From: Akkermansia muciniphila
GTDB lineage: Bacteria > Verrucomicrobiota > Verrucomicrobiia > Verrucomicrobiales > Akkermansiaceae
Length of the DNA: 64,000 bases
Direction: 5' to 3'
Assembly: GCF_018709685.1 (NCBI RefSeq)
Contig: NZ_JABDHQ010000010.1
Coordinates: 46,659 to 110,658, forward strand
Positions within the stretch are counted from its first letter, which is position 1. Every line of letters begins with the position of its first letter. Position numbers and translations under genes: made by a program. This document shows positions 26,557-35,401 of this stretch, one piece after another. The notes below the pieces were generated by a model. The model did not search any database and was not told where the DNA came from. It was given only the letters and a program-made list of their open reading frames with translations.

Positions 26557-27726
26557 ATGCCCTCCCAGTGCGGTACCTGTGAAATGAATGACGCTTCCAA
26601 CAACCGCGGCGAGCTGGAAAATACCGTCTCGACTTACTCCGTCGATATAGAAACACTCCAGCAAACAGCCCTGAAAGGTGACCCGCAGGCCCTGTTCCAG
26701 CTGGCGATCAGTTATGAACAGGGGCGCGGGGTTGTGGAAAACCAGCAGGAAGCCTTCTACTGCTACCAGCAGGCCGCGGAGCTCGGCCACGTTACGGCCC
26801 AGCTCAACCTCGGCTGGGCCTATTCCAACGGCATAGGCGCTCCGCAGGATAATGACAAGGCCTTTTACTGGTACCAGAAAGCCGCGGAACAGGGGCACCC
26901 CACCGCGCAATTCGACCTCGGGTTCTGCTACATCAACGGGCTGGGCGTGGAAAAAGATGAACACCAGGCCATCAGCTGGTACAAAAAAGCGGCGGAACAG
27001 GGCCATGCGGTGGCCCAGCTCAACCTCGGCTGGATTTACGCCAACAGCAACAGCCAGAAAAACTGGGAACAGGCCGTGTACTGGTACCAGCAGGCCGCGG
27101 AACAGGGAGACCCCCGCGCCCAGTACAACCTGGCCTGGTGCTACGGCAACGGCAGCGGCACCCCCAAAAATCCGCAAAAAGCGGCCTACTGGTATGAGGA
27201 GGCGGCCACGCAGAACCACGCCACGGCCCAGTACAACCTGGGGTGGTGTTATGAAAACGGATTCGGCGTGCAGCCCAATCTGGACAAGGCGCTGGTGTGG
27301 TACCACAAATCAGCCCTTCAGGGCCAGATCACGGCCCAATACACGCTCGGCTGGTGCTACGGCAACGGCCGGGGCATGGAAGTGGACATGGCCAAGGCCG
27401 TCTACTGGTACACCAAAGCCGCCGAACAAGGCCACACAACGGCCCAGCTCAATCTGGGATGGTGCCATCTCAACGGCAAGGGAACGCCCGTCAACCGGGA
27501 AGAAGCCTTGAAATGGTATCTTAAGGCGGCGGAACAGGGCAACGCCACCGCCATGTTCAATGTGGGCAACTGCTACGCCCACGGCTACGGCATTGAGCAG
27601 AATGACAAACAGGCGGCGGCCTGGTACCAGAAAGCCGTCAAACACGGCAATAAAAAAGCAGCCAGCGCCCTGCGCCACCTTGCCTCCAAGCAGGAAAAAG
27701 AAAAGAGCCCGGACGCCCAGGCTTAA
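26557..27726 (+). CDS. Sel1-like repeat protein
   Basis: 389 residues built from nine consecutive Sel1-like repeats of about 36 residues (consensus HxTAQxNLGWCYxNGxGV followed by KAxYWYxKAAEQG), with a partial tenth. Sel1 repeats form a TPR-like superhelix that mediates protein-protein contacts. There is no signal peptide, so it is probably cytoplasmic. The high identity between repeats, at DNA level too, implies recent expansion. A start at 26584 (MNDASNN) is an alternative. The partner is unknown. Confidence 0.88.
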   Translation: MPSQCGTCEMNDASNNRGELENTVSTYSVDIETLQQTALKGDPQALFQLAISYEQGRGVVENQQEAFYCYQQAAELGHVTAQLNLGWAYSNGIGAPQDNDKAFYWYQKAAEQGHPTAQFDLGFCYINGLGVEKDEHQAISWYKKAAEQGHAVAQLNLGWIYANSNSQKNWEQAVYWYQQAAEQGDPRAQYNLAWCYGNGSGTPKNPQKAAYWYEEAATQNHATAQYNLGWCYENGFGVQPNLDKALVWYHKSALQGQITAQYTLGWCYGNGRGMEVDMAKAVYWYTKAAEQGHTTAQLNLGWCHLNGKGTPVNREEALKWYLKAAEQGNATAMFNVGNCYAHGYGIEQNDKQAAAWYQKAVKHGNKKAASALRHLASKQEKEKSPDAQA

Positions 27727-27896
27727 ATTCTCTTTCTTCACGCGTTCCTCCGCAGATTAAAAACTGGCATAAATAGAGATAGACGCGTTAGGCCAAGAGA
27801 ATATTTTGAAAAATTGGTTATTTTTAAATATTTTATGAAATATGCCTAATGGTTTATTGAAAGAGAAACCGATACTGTAAAATCATTTTAGTAATA

Positions 27897-28862
27897 TTAA
27901 TTATTAAAGAATTTACACCTGTAACGATGTTCTTTTAAGGAATTCTTATCCGGACGAATTTGGGAACAATTAATTTCCTTATGGTCAAATGGCTTGATAT
28001 GTTCTACAAATATTTTACTATTTTGAATTTCGGACTTACAACTAAGTATCACACAATATTCATCATCTAATGCAAAGTATCCGTGTTCAAACGCTTTATC
28101 GTGCAAAACGCACAAACATAACCCATTAGAAATATTACCGCGTTTGGTAGAATTATCGACCCAGCGCGCAATATGAGAACCAACTAAAAATTTTGGATCA
28201 TCAATTTTACATTCTGGAAAACAACACTTATATCCATAATTTTTCTTAACACTTTCAGAAAATTGAATTTGTCCAATGCGTTGTTTTACACTCCTCCATA
28301 CTTCAGATGTAGATATTGCTTCTTTTATATCACTCGAAGTGTTTAGTACATTATTTTCCCTTAAAATCAAGGACAATAATCTCTCGTCACACTTGGAAAG
28401 ATATGCCCCATTCAAACATTGTAACCTATTATTCTGATACACAAAAAATCGATTGATCGGTGTTTCAGCAAGCTCTTTAAGATATTTTATCAGTTCATTT
28501 TTATGAATAGAGAAAAAATCGTCTAACTGAATTTGAGTTTTGAAAGGGTAGTAATCTTTAAGCAATACACGAAAATAGCTGGTCGCATAATTCCATTTGC
28601 CCCCTTGAGGTGGTCTTTCCAATGTCTCATGTCCATCAGTAGCAGCTATAGAATATCCAACAAATGAAGCCGAATGATTTTTACCTCGTAAATGTAAAAC
28701 AATATCACCTTGCTGGACCTTTAATATATTGCTCCAATAAAGCCAGGGAATTTTCCGGCTTTCCTTCGGACAATATTTATATGCAGGCGCCCAGAGACAT
28801 TTAGTGAAACCCCATTCACCACCGCCATGAATATTATCCCTGCTCATTTCGATCCAAATCAA
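27897..28862 (-). CDS. HNH endonuclease with N-terminal EVE/PUA-like domain, probable modification-dependent restriction enzyme
   Basis: 321 residues. Residues 1-115 look like an EVE/PUA-type modified-base reader: WIEMSRDNIHGG at the start, GDIVLHLRGKNHSASFVGYS in the middle and an aromatic-rich strand FRVLLKDYYPF. Residues 205-285 are an HNH domain of the HNH_2 type: CCFPECK, GSHIARW, NGLCLCVLHDKAFEHGYF. The combination matches known type IV, single-gene restriction enzymes. Base composition is strongly AT-rich from about 27730 to 28990, unlike both flanks, so it was probably acquired. No cognate methyltransferase is beside it, which fits cleavage of modified foreign DNA. The HNH call is firm; the EVE call is moderate. 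Confidence 0.75.
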   Translation of the reverse strand: MIWIEMSRDNIHGGGEWGFTKCLWAPAYKYCPKESRKIPWLYWSNILKVQQGDIVLHLRGKNHSASFVGYSIAATDGHETLERPPQGGKWNYATSYFRVLLKDYYPFKTQIQLDDFFSIHKNELIKYLKELAETPINRFFVYQNNRLQCLNGAYLSKCDERLLSLILRENNVLNTSSDIKEAISTSEVWRSVKQRIGQIQFSESVKKNYGYKCCFPECKIDDPKFLVGSHIARWVDNSTKRGNISNGLCLCVLHDKAFEHGYFALDDEYCVILSCKSEIQNSKIFVEHIKPFDHKEINCSQIRPDKNSLKEHRYRCKFFNN

Positions 28863-28990
28863 AATACACCTCCTTATCAGATATTTTCTATTATATCAAT
28901 ACAGATTGATTCTGTCACTCAACTTCGAGTCATTTATCTTTCCAAGTCCTGATAGTAAAATAGAATCACATAAACAATTTAATATTCAAA

Positions 28991-29494
28991 TTACTGTTTT
29001 TTCCGATTTTTAGTTGTGCCAAACCTTGAAAGCCTTTCCACCGCCTCCGGCAGCCGGGCCGCACCGCCGCCGCCCAGCGCCGCATCAATATCTTCCAGCG
29101 CGTGAATCAGGTCAATCACCTCCCGCCGGGGCAATGCTCCCCCGGCAGCCACGCAAAAATGGGTGCGGCAAGCTAGGGGCCTGCCCTCATAAATCATGCA
29201 CCTTCCCTGCCCGTTCAGAAACGGGCAGTTACCGTCCGGGGACAATTCCACGCGCGTACGTCCGGCGGCACGCCATGCCTTCCAGGCCACCCATGCCTCC
29301 CCCAGCGTCACGTGGGGAGTCTCCCCGGTCAGGCGGAACCGGCAGCAATCCGCCGTTCCCGTACAGGAACGCAGCGCCCCGGAGGCTCGGGCAGACCCTT
29401 CCCCCAGCAAACGGCGCACCTCCGTTAACAATTCAGCGGAGGGGGCGCACCCCTCCGCCTTTCCATGACGGCACTTGCCGGACGCCATGATCAA
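28991..29494 (-). CDS. YkgJ-family cysteine-cluster protein
   Basis: 167 residues. It shows the conserved cysteine set of the YkgJ (zinc/iron-chelating) family: CTGTADCCRFRLTGE, GNCPFLNGQGRCMIYEGRP and LACRTHFC. Members probably bind a metal or Fe-S cluster; their physiological role is unknown. The stop codon at 28991 lies at the edge of the AT-rich island, and the last residues (TKNRKKQ) are encoded in AT-rich sequence. The end may therefore have been altered by the insertion. It is seven bases from argJ on the same strand. Confidence 0.8.
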   Translation of the reverse strand: MIMASGKCRHGKAEGCAPSAELLTEVRRLLGEGSARASGALRSCTGTADCCRFRLTGETPHVTLGEAWVAWKAWRAAGRTRVELSPDGNCPFLNGQGRCMIYEGRPLACRTHFCVAAGGALPRREVIDLIHALEDIDAALGGGGAARLPEAVERLSRFGTTKNRKKQ

Positions 29495-29501
29495 TGATTC
29501 C

Positions 29502-30755
29502 TTACCGCGTCAGGCCGTCAGCCTTCGCCTGGTTCCAATACGCGTACTCGGAGCGGTTGAAATCAACATACTCCGGAGACAGGTCCGTGGTATACACCGT
29601 GTGGGAAAACTCGCCGCGGTTCAAATTAATCTCCACCAGGAAGGCGGGCACCTGCACAGCCTGGCGCAGGTCGTCGGACGGCGTATCCGCCTGCATGCCG
29701 CCGCGGCACGCGGGAAGTCCGGCTATGTCGATGTCGATTCTCTCTTCATCCACCTTCGCGCCGCAGTAACCCACGGCATGGATGATACGGCCCCAGTTCG
29801 GGTCGTTGCCGTTCCATGAACTCTTCACCAGAGAGGATTTGGCGACGGCTTCCGCCGCCTTCTTCGCTTCCTCCTCCGTGCGGCCTCCGGTCACGCGCAC
29901 GGTCACAAACTTGGTCACGCGCTCGCCGTCCTGCACAATGTGCTTGGCCAGCTCCAGCATCACATGGGCCAGAGCCTGCTGGAACGCGTAAATGTCTTCC
30001 GGGGATTCCAGCTTCACGCCGGACGCGCCGTTCGCCATCACCAGGACCGTGTCATTCGTGCTCATGTCGCCGTCAATGGTGATGCAGTTAAAGGAACCCT
30101 TCACGCCGGACTGCACGCACAGCTCCAGCACGTCGCGGGAAATGTCCACATCCGTCGTAATGAAGCACAGCATGGTAGCCATGCAGGGATTAATCATGCC
30201 CGCGCCCTTGCAGCACGCGCCGATGCGCACGGGCCTACCCTGAACCATGAACTCAATGGCGATGATCTTTTCCTTCGTATCGCTGGTCATCACGGCCTGG
30301 GCTACTTCATGGCCCTTGTCGCGTGAAAGGCCCTCCGCCAATTCCGGGAACTTAGGGTAAATGCGCATCATGGGCATCGGCAAGCCGATCACCCCGGTGG
30401 AGCACACGGCCACTTCCGCAGGCTTAAGCCCCAGAAGTTCCGCGATGCTCCGGCATTCCCCCTCCGCGTCTTCCACCCCCTGGGCTCCGGTACAGGCGTT
30501 CGCATTCCCGCTGTTCGCCACAATGGCGCGGATATCCCCCTTTCGGAGGTGCTCCCGGCTCACCTTTACGCAAGCGGCCTGCACGCGGTTGGTCGTGAAC
30601 GTGCCTGCGGAAACGCAGGGTTCCGTGGAATAAATCAGGGCCAGGTCCAGGCGCGTGGCCGTAGGCTTCTTGATGCCGCAGCTTACGGCGCTTCCCAAAA
30701 AACCCTGGGGCGCGCAAACGCCCCCGTCAACCGGAATATAGGATGAATCATTCAT
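29502..30755 (-). CDS. argJ: bifunctional glutamate N-acetyltransferase/amino-acid N-acetyltransferase ArgJ
   Basis: ArgJ moves the acetyl group from N-acetylornithine to glutamate, recycling it in arginine synthesis, and may also start the pathway from acetyl-CoA. It is 417 residues. The self-cleavage/nucleophile site is CMATMLCF (Thr), the oxyanion region STGVIGLPMPM precedes it, and the C-terminus FNRSEYAYWNQAKADGLTR is typical. argC lies immediately upstream on the same strand (32 bases), giving an argC-argJ unit. Confidence 0.95.
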   Translation of the reverse strand: MNDSSYIPVDGGVCAPQGFLGSAVSCGIKKPTATRLDLALIYSTEPCVSAGTFTTNRVQAACVKVSREHLRKGDIRAIVANSGNANACTGAQGVEDAEGECRSIAELLGLKPAEVAVCSTGVIGLPMPMMRIYPKFPELAEGLSRDKGHEVAQAVMTSDTKEKIIAIEFMVQGRPVRIGACCKGAGMINPCMATMLCFITTDVDISRDVLELCVQSGVKGSFNCITIDGDMSTNDTVLVMANGASGVKLESPEDIYAFQQALAHVMLELAKHIVQDGERVTKFVTVRVTGGRTEEEAKKAAEAVAKSSLVKSSWNGNDPNWGRIIHAVGYCGAKVDEERIDIDIAGLPACRGGMQADTPSDDLRQAVQVPAFLVEINLNRGEFSHTVYTTDLSPEYVDFNRSEYAYWNQAKADGLTR

Positions 30756-30787
30756 CGTCTTGAAGTACCTTTCAGCGTATCAAAAAA

Positions 30788-31831
30788 CTACAGGACCCAC
30801 AAGCCTTCCGTTTCATCAAACCCGCACATGATATTGAAGGACTGGACGGCCTGGCCGCCGGCGCCCTTCACCACGTTATCCTCCGCGCTCATCAGAATCA
30901 CACGGTTCGTGCGGGGGTCATACGCCCAGCCGATGTCCACGCAATTCGTGCGGGTCACATTCTTGGTATCCGCAGGCTGGTTGCGCCCCAGCAGGCGCAC
31001 GAACGGAGCATCTGCATAAGCTTCCTCCAAAAGCCGGCCCACGGACTCGGCATCCGCCCCTTTCTTCACCTTGGCCGTGATAGTGGAGCAGATGCCCGTA
31101 TTCACCGGAATCAGGTGCGGAGTAAAGGACATCACCACCGTTTCCCCGGCAGCATGGGAAAGCTCCTGCTCAATCTCGCTCAAATGGCGGTGCTTCGGCA
31201 CGCCGTAGGCATGGAAGCTTTCATTGCACTCACAAAACAGAAGGGGAATGGAAGCCTTGCGTCCGGCGCCGCTCACGCCGCTGCCGGAACAGACAACCAC
31301 GTCCTCCGGCTCCAGAAGGCAAGCTTTGAACAAGGGAATCAGGGGAAGAAGAATGCTGGTGGGGTAACAGCCGGGAGAAGCGACGATGCGCGCTCCGGCT
31401 ATCTCCGCCCGGCGCCACTCCGGCAGGCCGTACACGGCCTCCTGCATCAGGGCCGTATCCGGATGGGCGTTCCCGTAATACTCCTCATACACGTCCGGAG
31501 AATCCAGGCGGAAATCCGCGCTCAGGTCAATCACGCGCACACCCCGGTCCACCAGGCCGCGGGCATAGGAAGCGGCCACGCCGTGAGGCAGCGCCAGAAA
31601 GGCCACCTCCGCCCCCGTGGCGGCAATGGCCTCCACATCAGAATCCGTAAACTTCAAGTCGGAACCCGGAACCTGCCGGAAACGGGGAAACACCTCCCAC
31701 AGCGGCTGCCCGGCGTACTGGCGGGAGGTAGCGCACACCAGCTTCACCCCGCGGTGATTCAACAGGATGCGCAACAACTCTTGCCCGGTGTAGCCACTGG
31801 CTCCGACGACTGCTACTTGAACTTGCTTCAT
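30788..31831 (-). CDS. argC: N-acetyl-gamma-glutamyl-phosphate reductase
   Basis: ArgC reduces N-acetylglutamyl phosphate with NADPH in arginine synthesis. The 347-residue protein has the nucleotide loop VVGASGYTGQELLRIL at the N-terminus, the nucleophile Cys in ASPGCYPTS (near residue 150) and the catalytic His region HRHLSEIEQEL. It is the first gene of argC-argJ, starting about 100 bases from the tRNA-Pro gene, which points the other way. Confidence 0.95.
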   Translation of the reverse strand: MKQVQVAVVGASGYTGQELLRILLNHRGVKLVCATSRQYAGQPLWEVFPRFRQVPGSDLKFTDSDVEAIAATGAEVAFLALPHGVAASYARGLVDRGVRVIDLSADFRLDSPDVYEEYYGNAHPDTALMQEAVYGLPEWRRAEIAGARIVASPGCYPTSILLPLIPLFKACLLEPEDVVVCSGSGVSGAGRKASIPLLFCECNESFHAYGVPKHRHLSEIEQELSHAAGETVVMSFTPHLIPVNTGICSTITAKVKKGADAESVGRLLEEAYADAPFVRLLGRNQPADTKNVTRTNCVDIGWAYDPRTNRVILMSAEDNVVKGAGGQAVQSFNIMCGFDETEGLWVL

Positions 31832-31933
31832 GACAAAAAAGGTATGCTATGAAAAAAGACTCTTGCCAACACTAAAGTTTTCCTATATACACCTCGCCGT
31901 CGCAAGACACGGCCCCGGTCGGTCCGATTTTAT

Positions 31934-32010
31934 CGGGTTGTAGCGCAGTCTGGTAGCGCACCTGCATGGGGTGCAGGGGGTCGCAGGTTCGAATCCTGTC
32001 AACCCGACCA
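31934..32010 (+). tRNA. tRNA-Pro, anticodon GGG
   Basis: A 77-nt tRNA with acceptor stem CGGGTTG/CAACCCG, D arm, anticodon stem CCTGC/GCAGG enclosing loop ATGGGGT (anticodon GGG, reading CCC and CCT), T arm GGTTCGAATCC and an encoded CCA end. The C1-G72 acceptor pair is typical of tRNA-Pro. A terminator follows at once. The 3' half plus the terminator is the integration target of the neighbouring prophage. Confidence 0.95.
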
Positions 32011-32051
32011 CTTTTAACCGCTGTAAGTTGAAAAGCTTACGGCGGTTTTTG
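31962..32051 (+). repeat. attachment-site repeat, tRNA-proximal copy
   Basis: Ninety bases covering the anticodon arm, T arm, 3' end and terminator of tRNA-Pro. The same 90 bases recur at 37000-37089 with seven substitutions. This is the usual footprint of a tyrosine-recombinase element that integrates at a tRNA 3' end and regenerates the gene. Confidence 0.85.
32017..32051 (+). terminator. intrinsic terminator of tRNA-Pro
   Basis: A twelve-base stem, ACCGCTGTAAGT paired with GCTTACGGCGGT (two non-Watson-Crick positions), with a GAAAA-type loop, followed by five T residues. The same hairpin recurs, slightly altered, at 37045-37089 and in related form at 38181-38217. Confidence 0.8.
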
Positions 32052-32085
32052 TTTCTCCTCATTTTTAGAACAGCCACACGTCAAT

Positions 32086-32325
32086 GTGGAAAAATGTTGT
32101 GTTGGGGCCGCAGGAATGGCAAGAGATGGACATGCGCCAGTATTTCGAACCCACCGATTATCCCATCTGTACCGGGAACAGAATTCCGGCATTTACTATG
32201 CTCGTGTGGATTCCAGACAAAGCGGCCGAAAAACAATAAGACGTTCGCTCAAAACAAAGGAACTGAATGAGGCTATCGCCAAAATGGCGGCCTTTTTGCA
32301 GGAGATGGGGGCGAATACCCCGGCC
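32086..32325 (+). pseudogene. tyrosine-recombinase (integrase) 5' fragment
   Basis: The frame beginning at 32086 contains SGIYYARVDS, GRKTIRRSLKTKELNEAIAKM and nearby residues, the N-terminal arm-binding pattern of phage-type tyrosine recombinases. The core-binding domain and the catalytic domain with its RHRY residues are absent; similarity stops near 32325, where sequence of another kind begins. Its position right after the attachment site is where such an integrase gene is expected. It is presumably non-functional. Confidence 0.65.
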
Positions 32326-32926
32326 ATCGGAAATATCTCCTGGTATGTGGCGGTAGATACTATATTGCTCACCAGAAGATGCGGCCCAATCTCAAGCCCA
32401 GGGCTCTTGAATCCGCCCTGTTCCAGGGAGCGCTCCCGCTATTGCCCGACTGGTTGAGGTAACCCTCTACTATCATGAGGGGTGCAAATCCCGTGTGCGT
32501 GAACTCATCGGCGTCGGTAATCCCCAAAGTTACGTTGTCCGCACCACTGAATCCAGCCTGAATTACGACGGTAATACGGGCATAAGCGCGGGGGCTTACC
32601 GTCTGGTGATTGCCCAGTCTGCGTTATCTTACTCTCATGATCTGGCCGCCGGAGTATGGCCGATCATTGGAGGCGCGGCTGATGATACGGTCCCTAAGCT
32701 GGCGGATATCCGAGGGTGGGATACTTATCATGCCCCCTCGGCACCTACCTTGTATTTGGATGCTCAAGCACCCAGCTACGGCGGGTATATCCAGATGGAG
32801 TCTCCTACGATTCTCAACGGTATAGGCAACAATACCTATGTACGTTATGGATTGGAACCTTATCAACGCAGTTGGATTACCACGGAGACGGAATATCCCT
32901 ATACCGAATACCAATCAGCAGAATAA
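32326..32926 (+). pseudogene. 3' fragment of a phage tail-type gene, frameshifted
   Basis: One frame reads from about 32326 to a stop at 32457 (…HQKMRPNLKPRALESALFQG…). A second frame continues directly to 32926 through VEVTLYYHEGCKSRVRELIG and ends TEYQSAE. The simplest reading is a single gene broken by a frameshift near 32450. A GTG at 32495 could start a 143-residue remnant. It sits where a tail or fibre gene would: its stop is three bases before a copy of the small gene that also follows the fibre at 33357. No family is recognised. Confidence 0.5.
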
Positions 32927-32929
32927 TTT

Positions 32930-33351
32930 ATGAATAACGCACAATTACAATTTCAATTCCCCGAACCCGGCAACTGGAGAAAGTTTATCCTGACAGCCGT
33001 ATTCCCGGATGCCAATGGTTTCGTTCAATCTCGACGCTTTTCGCAGGATGATATTTCCCAGGAACAGGCAGAAACTTTCAATGAAGTGGCATCACACCTT
33101 GCCGTTTTATCCGACAATTGGAAAGCGCTTCAAGTCTGGGTGCGACTGGAACAAGTCACCGTCAGCCCACTCCCGGAGAAAGGGGAAGTATTCCGGAATC
33201 CAGGGATGCGGTTGCGTTGACCGTGGAAGCAGTCAATGCCCGGGGAGAAGGCAGGCTTTTCACCAGTCAGGACTATTCGGAGTTCACGATGGTGGACGGG
33301 GCGGCAGTGGCGTTGTTCAACCACTTCACGACAAACAATAACAAAGAATAA
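32930..33351 (+). pseudogene. frameshifted copy of the fibre-partner gene at 34705
   Basis: The first frame begins MNNAQLQFQFPEPGNW and runs to a stop at 33220. Another frame resumes with DAVALTVEAVNARGEGRLFT and ends at 33351 with FNHFTTNNNKE. Joined, the two halves align along their length with the intact 136-residue protein at 34705 (MNNSELQFRFPQPGNW ... DEVALDVEAINPQGGRRIFT ... FKYFTTKQ). The shift lies at about 33180-33210. It is a paralog disabled by a small indel. Confidence 0.8.
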
Positions 33352-33356
33352 CAATC

Positions 33357-34712
33357 ATGAATAAAATTACTTCTATCAACGGAACTCTCCTGGCCTCTCT
33401 GAATGAATTGAAGGAGCATACGGAAAATGGAACCGTACATGTTACGGAGGATGAGCGTACTGCCTGGAATACTCAAGCCACGGTTAAGGCCAAGGGGATT
33501 CTAATTGCCACCCAGGAAGACCTTGATGAACATACCGGAAACAAGGCCATCCATGTGGAGGAAGAGGAGCGCACTGCGTGGAGCGCTAAAGCTGATGCTT
33601 CCGCCCTTTCTACAAAAACCGACACGTCTGTGTTTGACGCACACAAGAATGATGCCGCAGTCCACATAACGGAGAAAGAGCGTGAAACATGGAACGGCAA
33701 GCAGGACAAGCTGATGGATGAAGCAGGCAACATGACGCTGACCGGTGGTCTGACGACGTCCGCCACCATCAACGCCAACGGCGGCGTCAATATTCCTGTG
33801 GCTACCGGTATACCGACGGATACATCTGCCGTCAATCGGATGTATGCCGGAGGACTGGCCGCCGTCACTAATATCTATACTTCTCCGGCGTTTCTGAAAT
33901 CGGATGCAATTACTGCCACTAATTCAGCCAGAATTAATGTGCTTATTCCTAATCAGCTTGTAGGTGTATCTACCTCTGTAGGAGGGCACACGACCTTGAT
34001 TGCCAGCTTTGAAAGATTAGTAGCACAGTGGAATTATTCCTCTTGGTGCGGGGTGTCGTATATCTGGAGCGCAAATTACACCAGCAAGTTTACGCTGGGT
34101 ATAGGGAGAGGCTCAAAAACAACAAGGAAGGACTTATCCATAGATTCCTTTACGATGATTCCGGGCAATGGACTGGAGCAAAACACTGGGGAAGTGTTGG
34201 ATATTACATTAAATAGCGTGCGCGACGCAGGCAGGCAAGGCCATGTCATCATGGTGCGCGAGATTTATTGGAGCATCACAGAGCTGAAATGGAAGCTCAA
34301 GACTACTTCGAGCTTTATTCCTGCATCTCACAACGAGCCCATCCCGCGTCTGGTCCACAAAATTATCTACCAGCAACGCAAGGCAACTCGTACGTGGGAT
34401 GAGGAATATTCCAACGATGGCGCATTGTGGTTGTTGCTTACAGGGGGCGCTACAAAAACATTGTGGAAGATTGCCACCTGCCGTGGAGTAGGCACCTTCG
34501 AAGGCGCCCCTCCTGCTCAGTGGTGCACTGACATTGCGTCTCCTTCAAGCAACAGGGGAGATGTATCTTTCGGGGGTGGGGAATACACCTTCTATCAGGC
34601 TGATTTGGTTAATCCTGTTTATTATGGATTGGACGCATTGTCCAGCAACGCCATCATCAGCGAGGAAACCACAGACTTTGTCGATATAAACATCCCATGG
34701 ACAAATGAATAA
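33357..34712 (+). CDS. phage tail-fibre protein
   Basis: 451 residues. The N-terminal 130 contain three or four short repeats of the form ELxxHxxNxxVHVTxxERxxWN (for example HTENGTVHVTEDERTAWN and HKNDAAVHITEKERETWN), a pattern common in phage fibre shafts or attachment regions. The remainder is a divergent, beta-rich region ending WTNE, the likely receptor-binding part. Its start is shared with the fibre at 37406 (MNxITxINGxLxA), including the 16 bases spanning the ATG. It overlaps the next gene by eight bases. Confidence 0.75.
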   Translation: MNKITSINGTLLASLNELKEHTENGTVHVTEDERTAWNTQATVKAKGILIATQEDLDEHTGNKAIHVEEEERTAWSAKADASALSTKTDTSVFDAHKNDAAVHITEKERETWNGKQDKLMDEAGNMTLTGGLTTSATINANGGVNIPVATGIPTDTSAVNRMYAGGLAAVTNIYTSPAFLKSDAITATNSARINVLIPNQLVGVSTSVGGHTTLIASFERLVAQWNYSSWCGVSYIWSANYTSKFTLGIGRGSKTTRKDLSIDSFTMIPGNGLEQNTGEVLDITLNSVRDAGRQGHVIMVREIYWSITELKWKLKTTSSFIPASHNEPIPRLVHKIIYQQRKATRTWDEEYSNDGALWLLLTGGATKTLWKIATCRGVGTFEGAPPAQWCTDIASPSSNRGDVSFGGGEYTFYQADLVNPVYYGLDALSSNAIISEETTDFVDINIPWTNE

Positions 34713-35115
34713 CTCTGAACTTCAATTTAGATTTCCTCAACCCGGTAACTGGGGAGAATTTACCCTGACAGCCGTATACTGGGACGCAGAGGGGTACACC
34801 CACTCCGACCGCTACACACCGAGCGACATCCCCGCTGATCAGGCCACGGCTCTGGCCGCGGTGGTGTCCGCTTTAGTAGGGCTGGCGGAGCCTTGGCAGG
34901 CGTCTCAGGTGTGGGCGCATCTAATGACGGCGACGATCTACGGTGAGGATGATCCTTACACCCCCGTTGGACAGCAAGACGAGGTTGCGCTTGATGTCGA
35001 GGCCATCAATCCCCAAGGCGGACGCCGGATCTTCACCGCTGTAGACTACCCGGATTTTATCCTCACAGACCCCGCTGCTGTGGCTTTCTTCAAGTACTTC
35101 ACCACTAAACAATAA
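34705..35115 (+). CDS. small phage protein that follows the tail fibre, possible fibre-assembly partner
   Basis: 136 residues, beginning MNNSELQFRFPQPGNWGEF. It overlaps the end of the fibre gene by eight bases, and a broken paralog sits in the same position behind the upstream tail-type fragment at 32930. The repeated fibre-plus-small-gene arrangement suggests a fibre chaperone, a minor fibre component or a tail accessory protein. No domain is recognised, so this function rests on position. Confidence 0.6.
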   Translation: MNNSELQFRFPQPGNWGEFTLTAVYWDAEGYTHSDRYTPSDIPADQATALAAVVSALVGLAEPWQASQVWAHLMTATIYGEDDPYTPVGQQDEVALDVEAINPQGGRRIFTAVDYPDFILTDPAAVAFFKYFTTKQ

Positions 35116-35118
35116 ACC

Positions 35119-35346
35119 ATGAACATCAATAAACAAGACATTGAAAAGGCCCAGCAGGCGGCATCTGCCCGCTGGGGGAATTGGATCAAGTACGCGATCG
35201 GCGCCATTATCGGCGCTCTGGCCACTGCTGGCTACATCACCGTAACCGGCTGCGGGCATAACGTGGACATTACCCCGGACCGCACGGAAGTCTGCAAGGA
35301 CGGTTCCTGCCTGGTGCTGGAGCCGGGCCACCTGTCCTACAGCTAG
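35119..35346 (+). CDS. small phage membrane lipoprotein, possibly shortened by a stop codon
   Basis: 75 residues with a short charged N-terminus, one hydrophobic segment (WIKYAIGAIIGALATAGYITV) and a lipobox-like VTGC, so probably a lipoprotein. Position before the lysozyme suggests a lysis or spanin-type role. The frame ends at TAG (35344-35346) but continues without interruption for 16 more sense codons, rich in Pro and Thr (AQPTTDTPPVVQALKK), to TAA at 35395-35397. A CAG-to-TAG change would explain this. Confidence 0.55.
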   Translation: MNINKQDIEKAQQAASARWGNWIKYAIGAIIGALATAGYITVTGCGHNVDITPDRTEVCKDGSCLVLEPGHLSYS

Positions 35347-35401
35347 GCCCAGCCCACCACGGACACGCCGCCCGTCGTTCAAGCTCTCAAGAAGTAAGAC
35401 C

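Noticed and set aside
26600..27700. The 108-base periodicity considered as a minisatellite
   Set aside because: The period equals one 36-residue Sel1 repeat and stays in frame through the entire gene, so it is protein repeat structure.
32082..32240. A second short frame (beginning MWKNVVLGPQEWQEM) across the integrase stub
   Set aside because: It is open for only about 50 codons and overlaps the frame that carries recognisable integrase arm sequence; it could still be a leader peptide, but nothing supports that.
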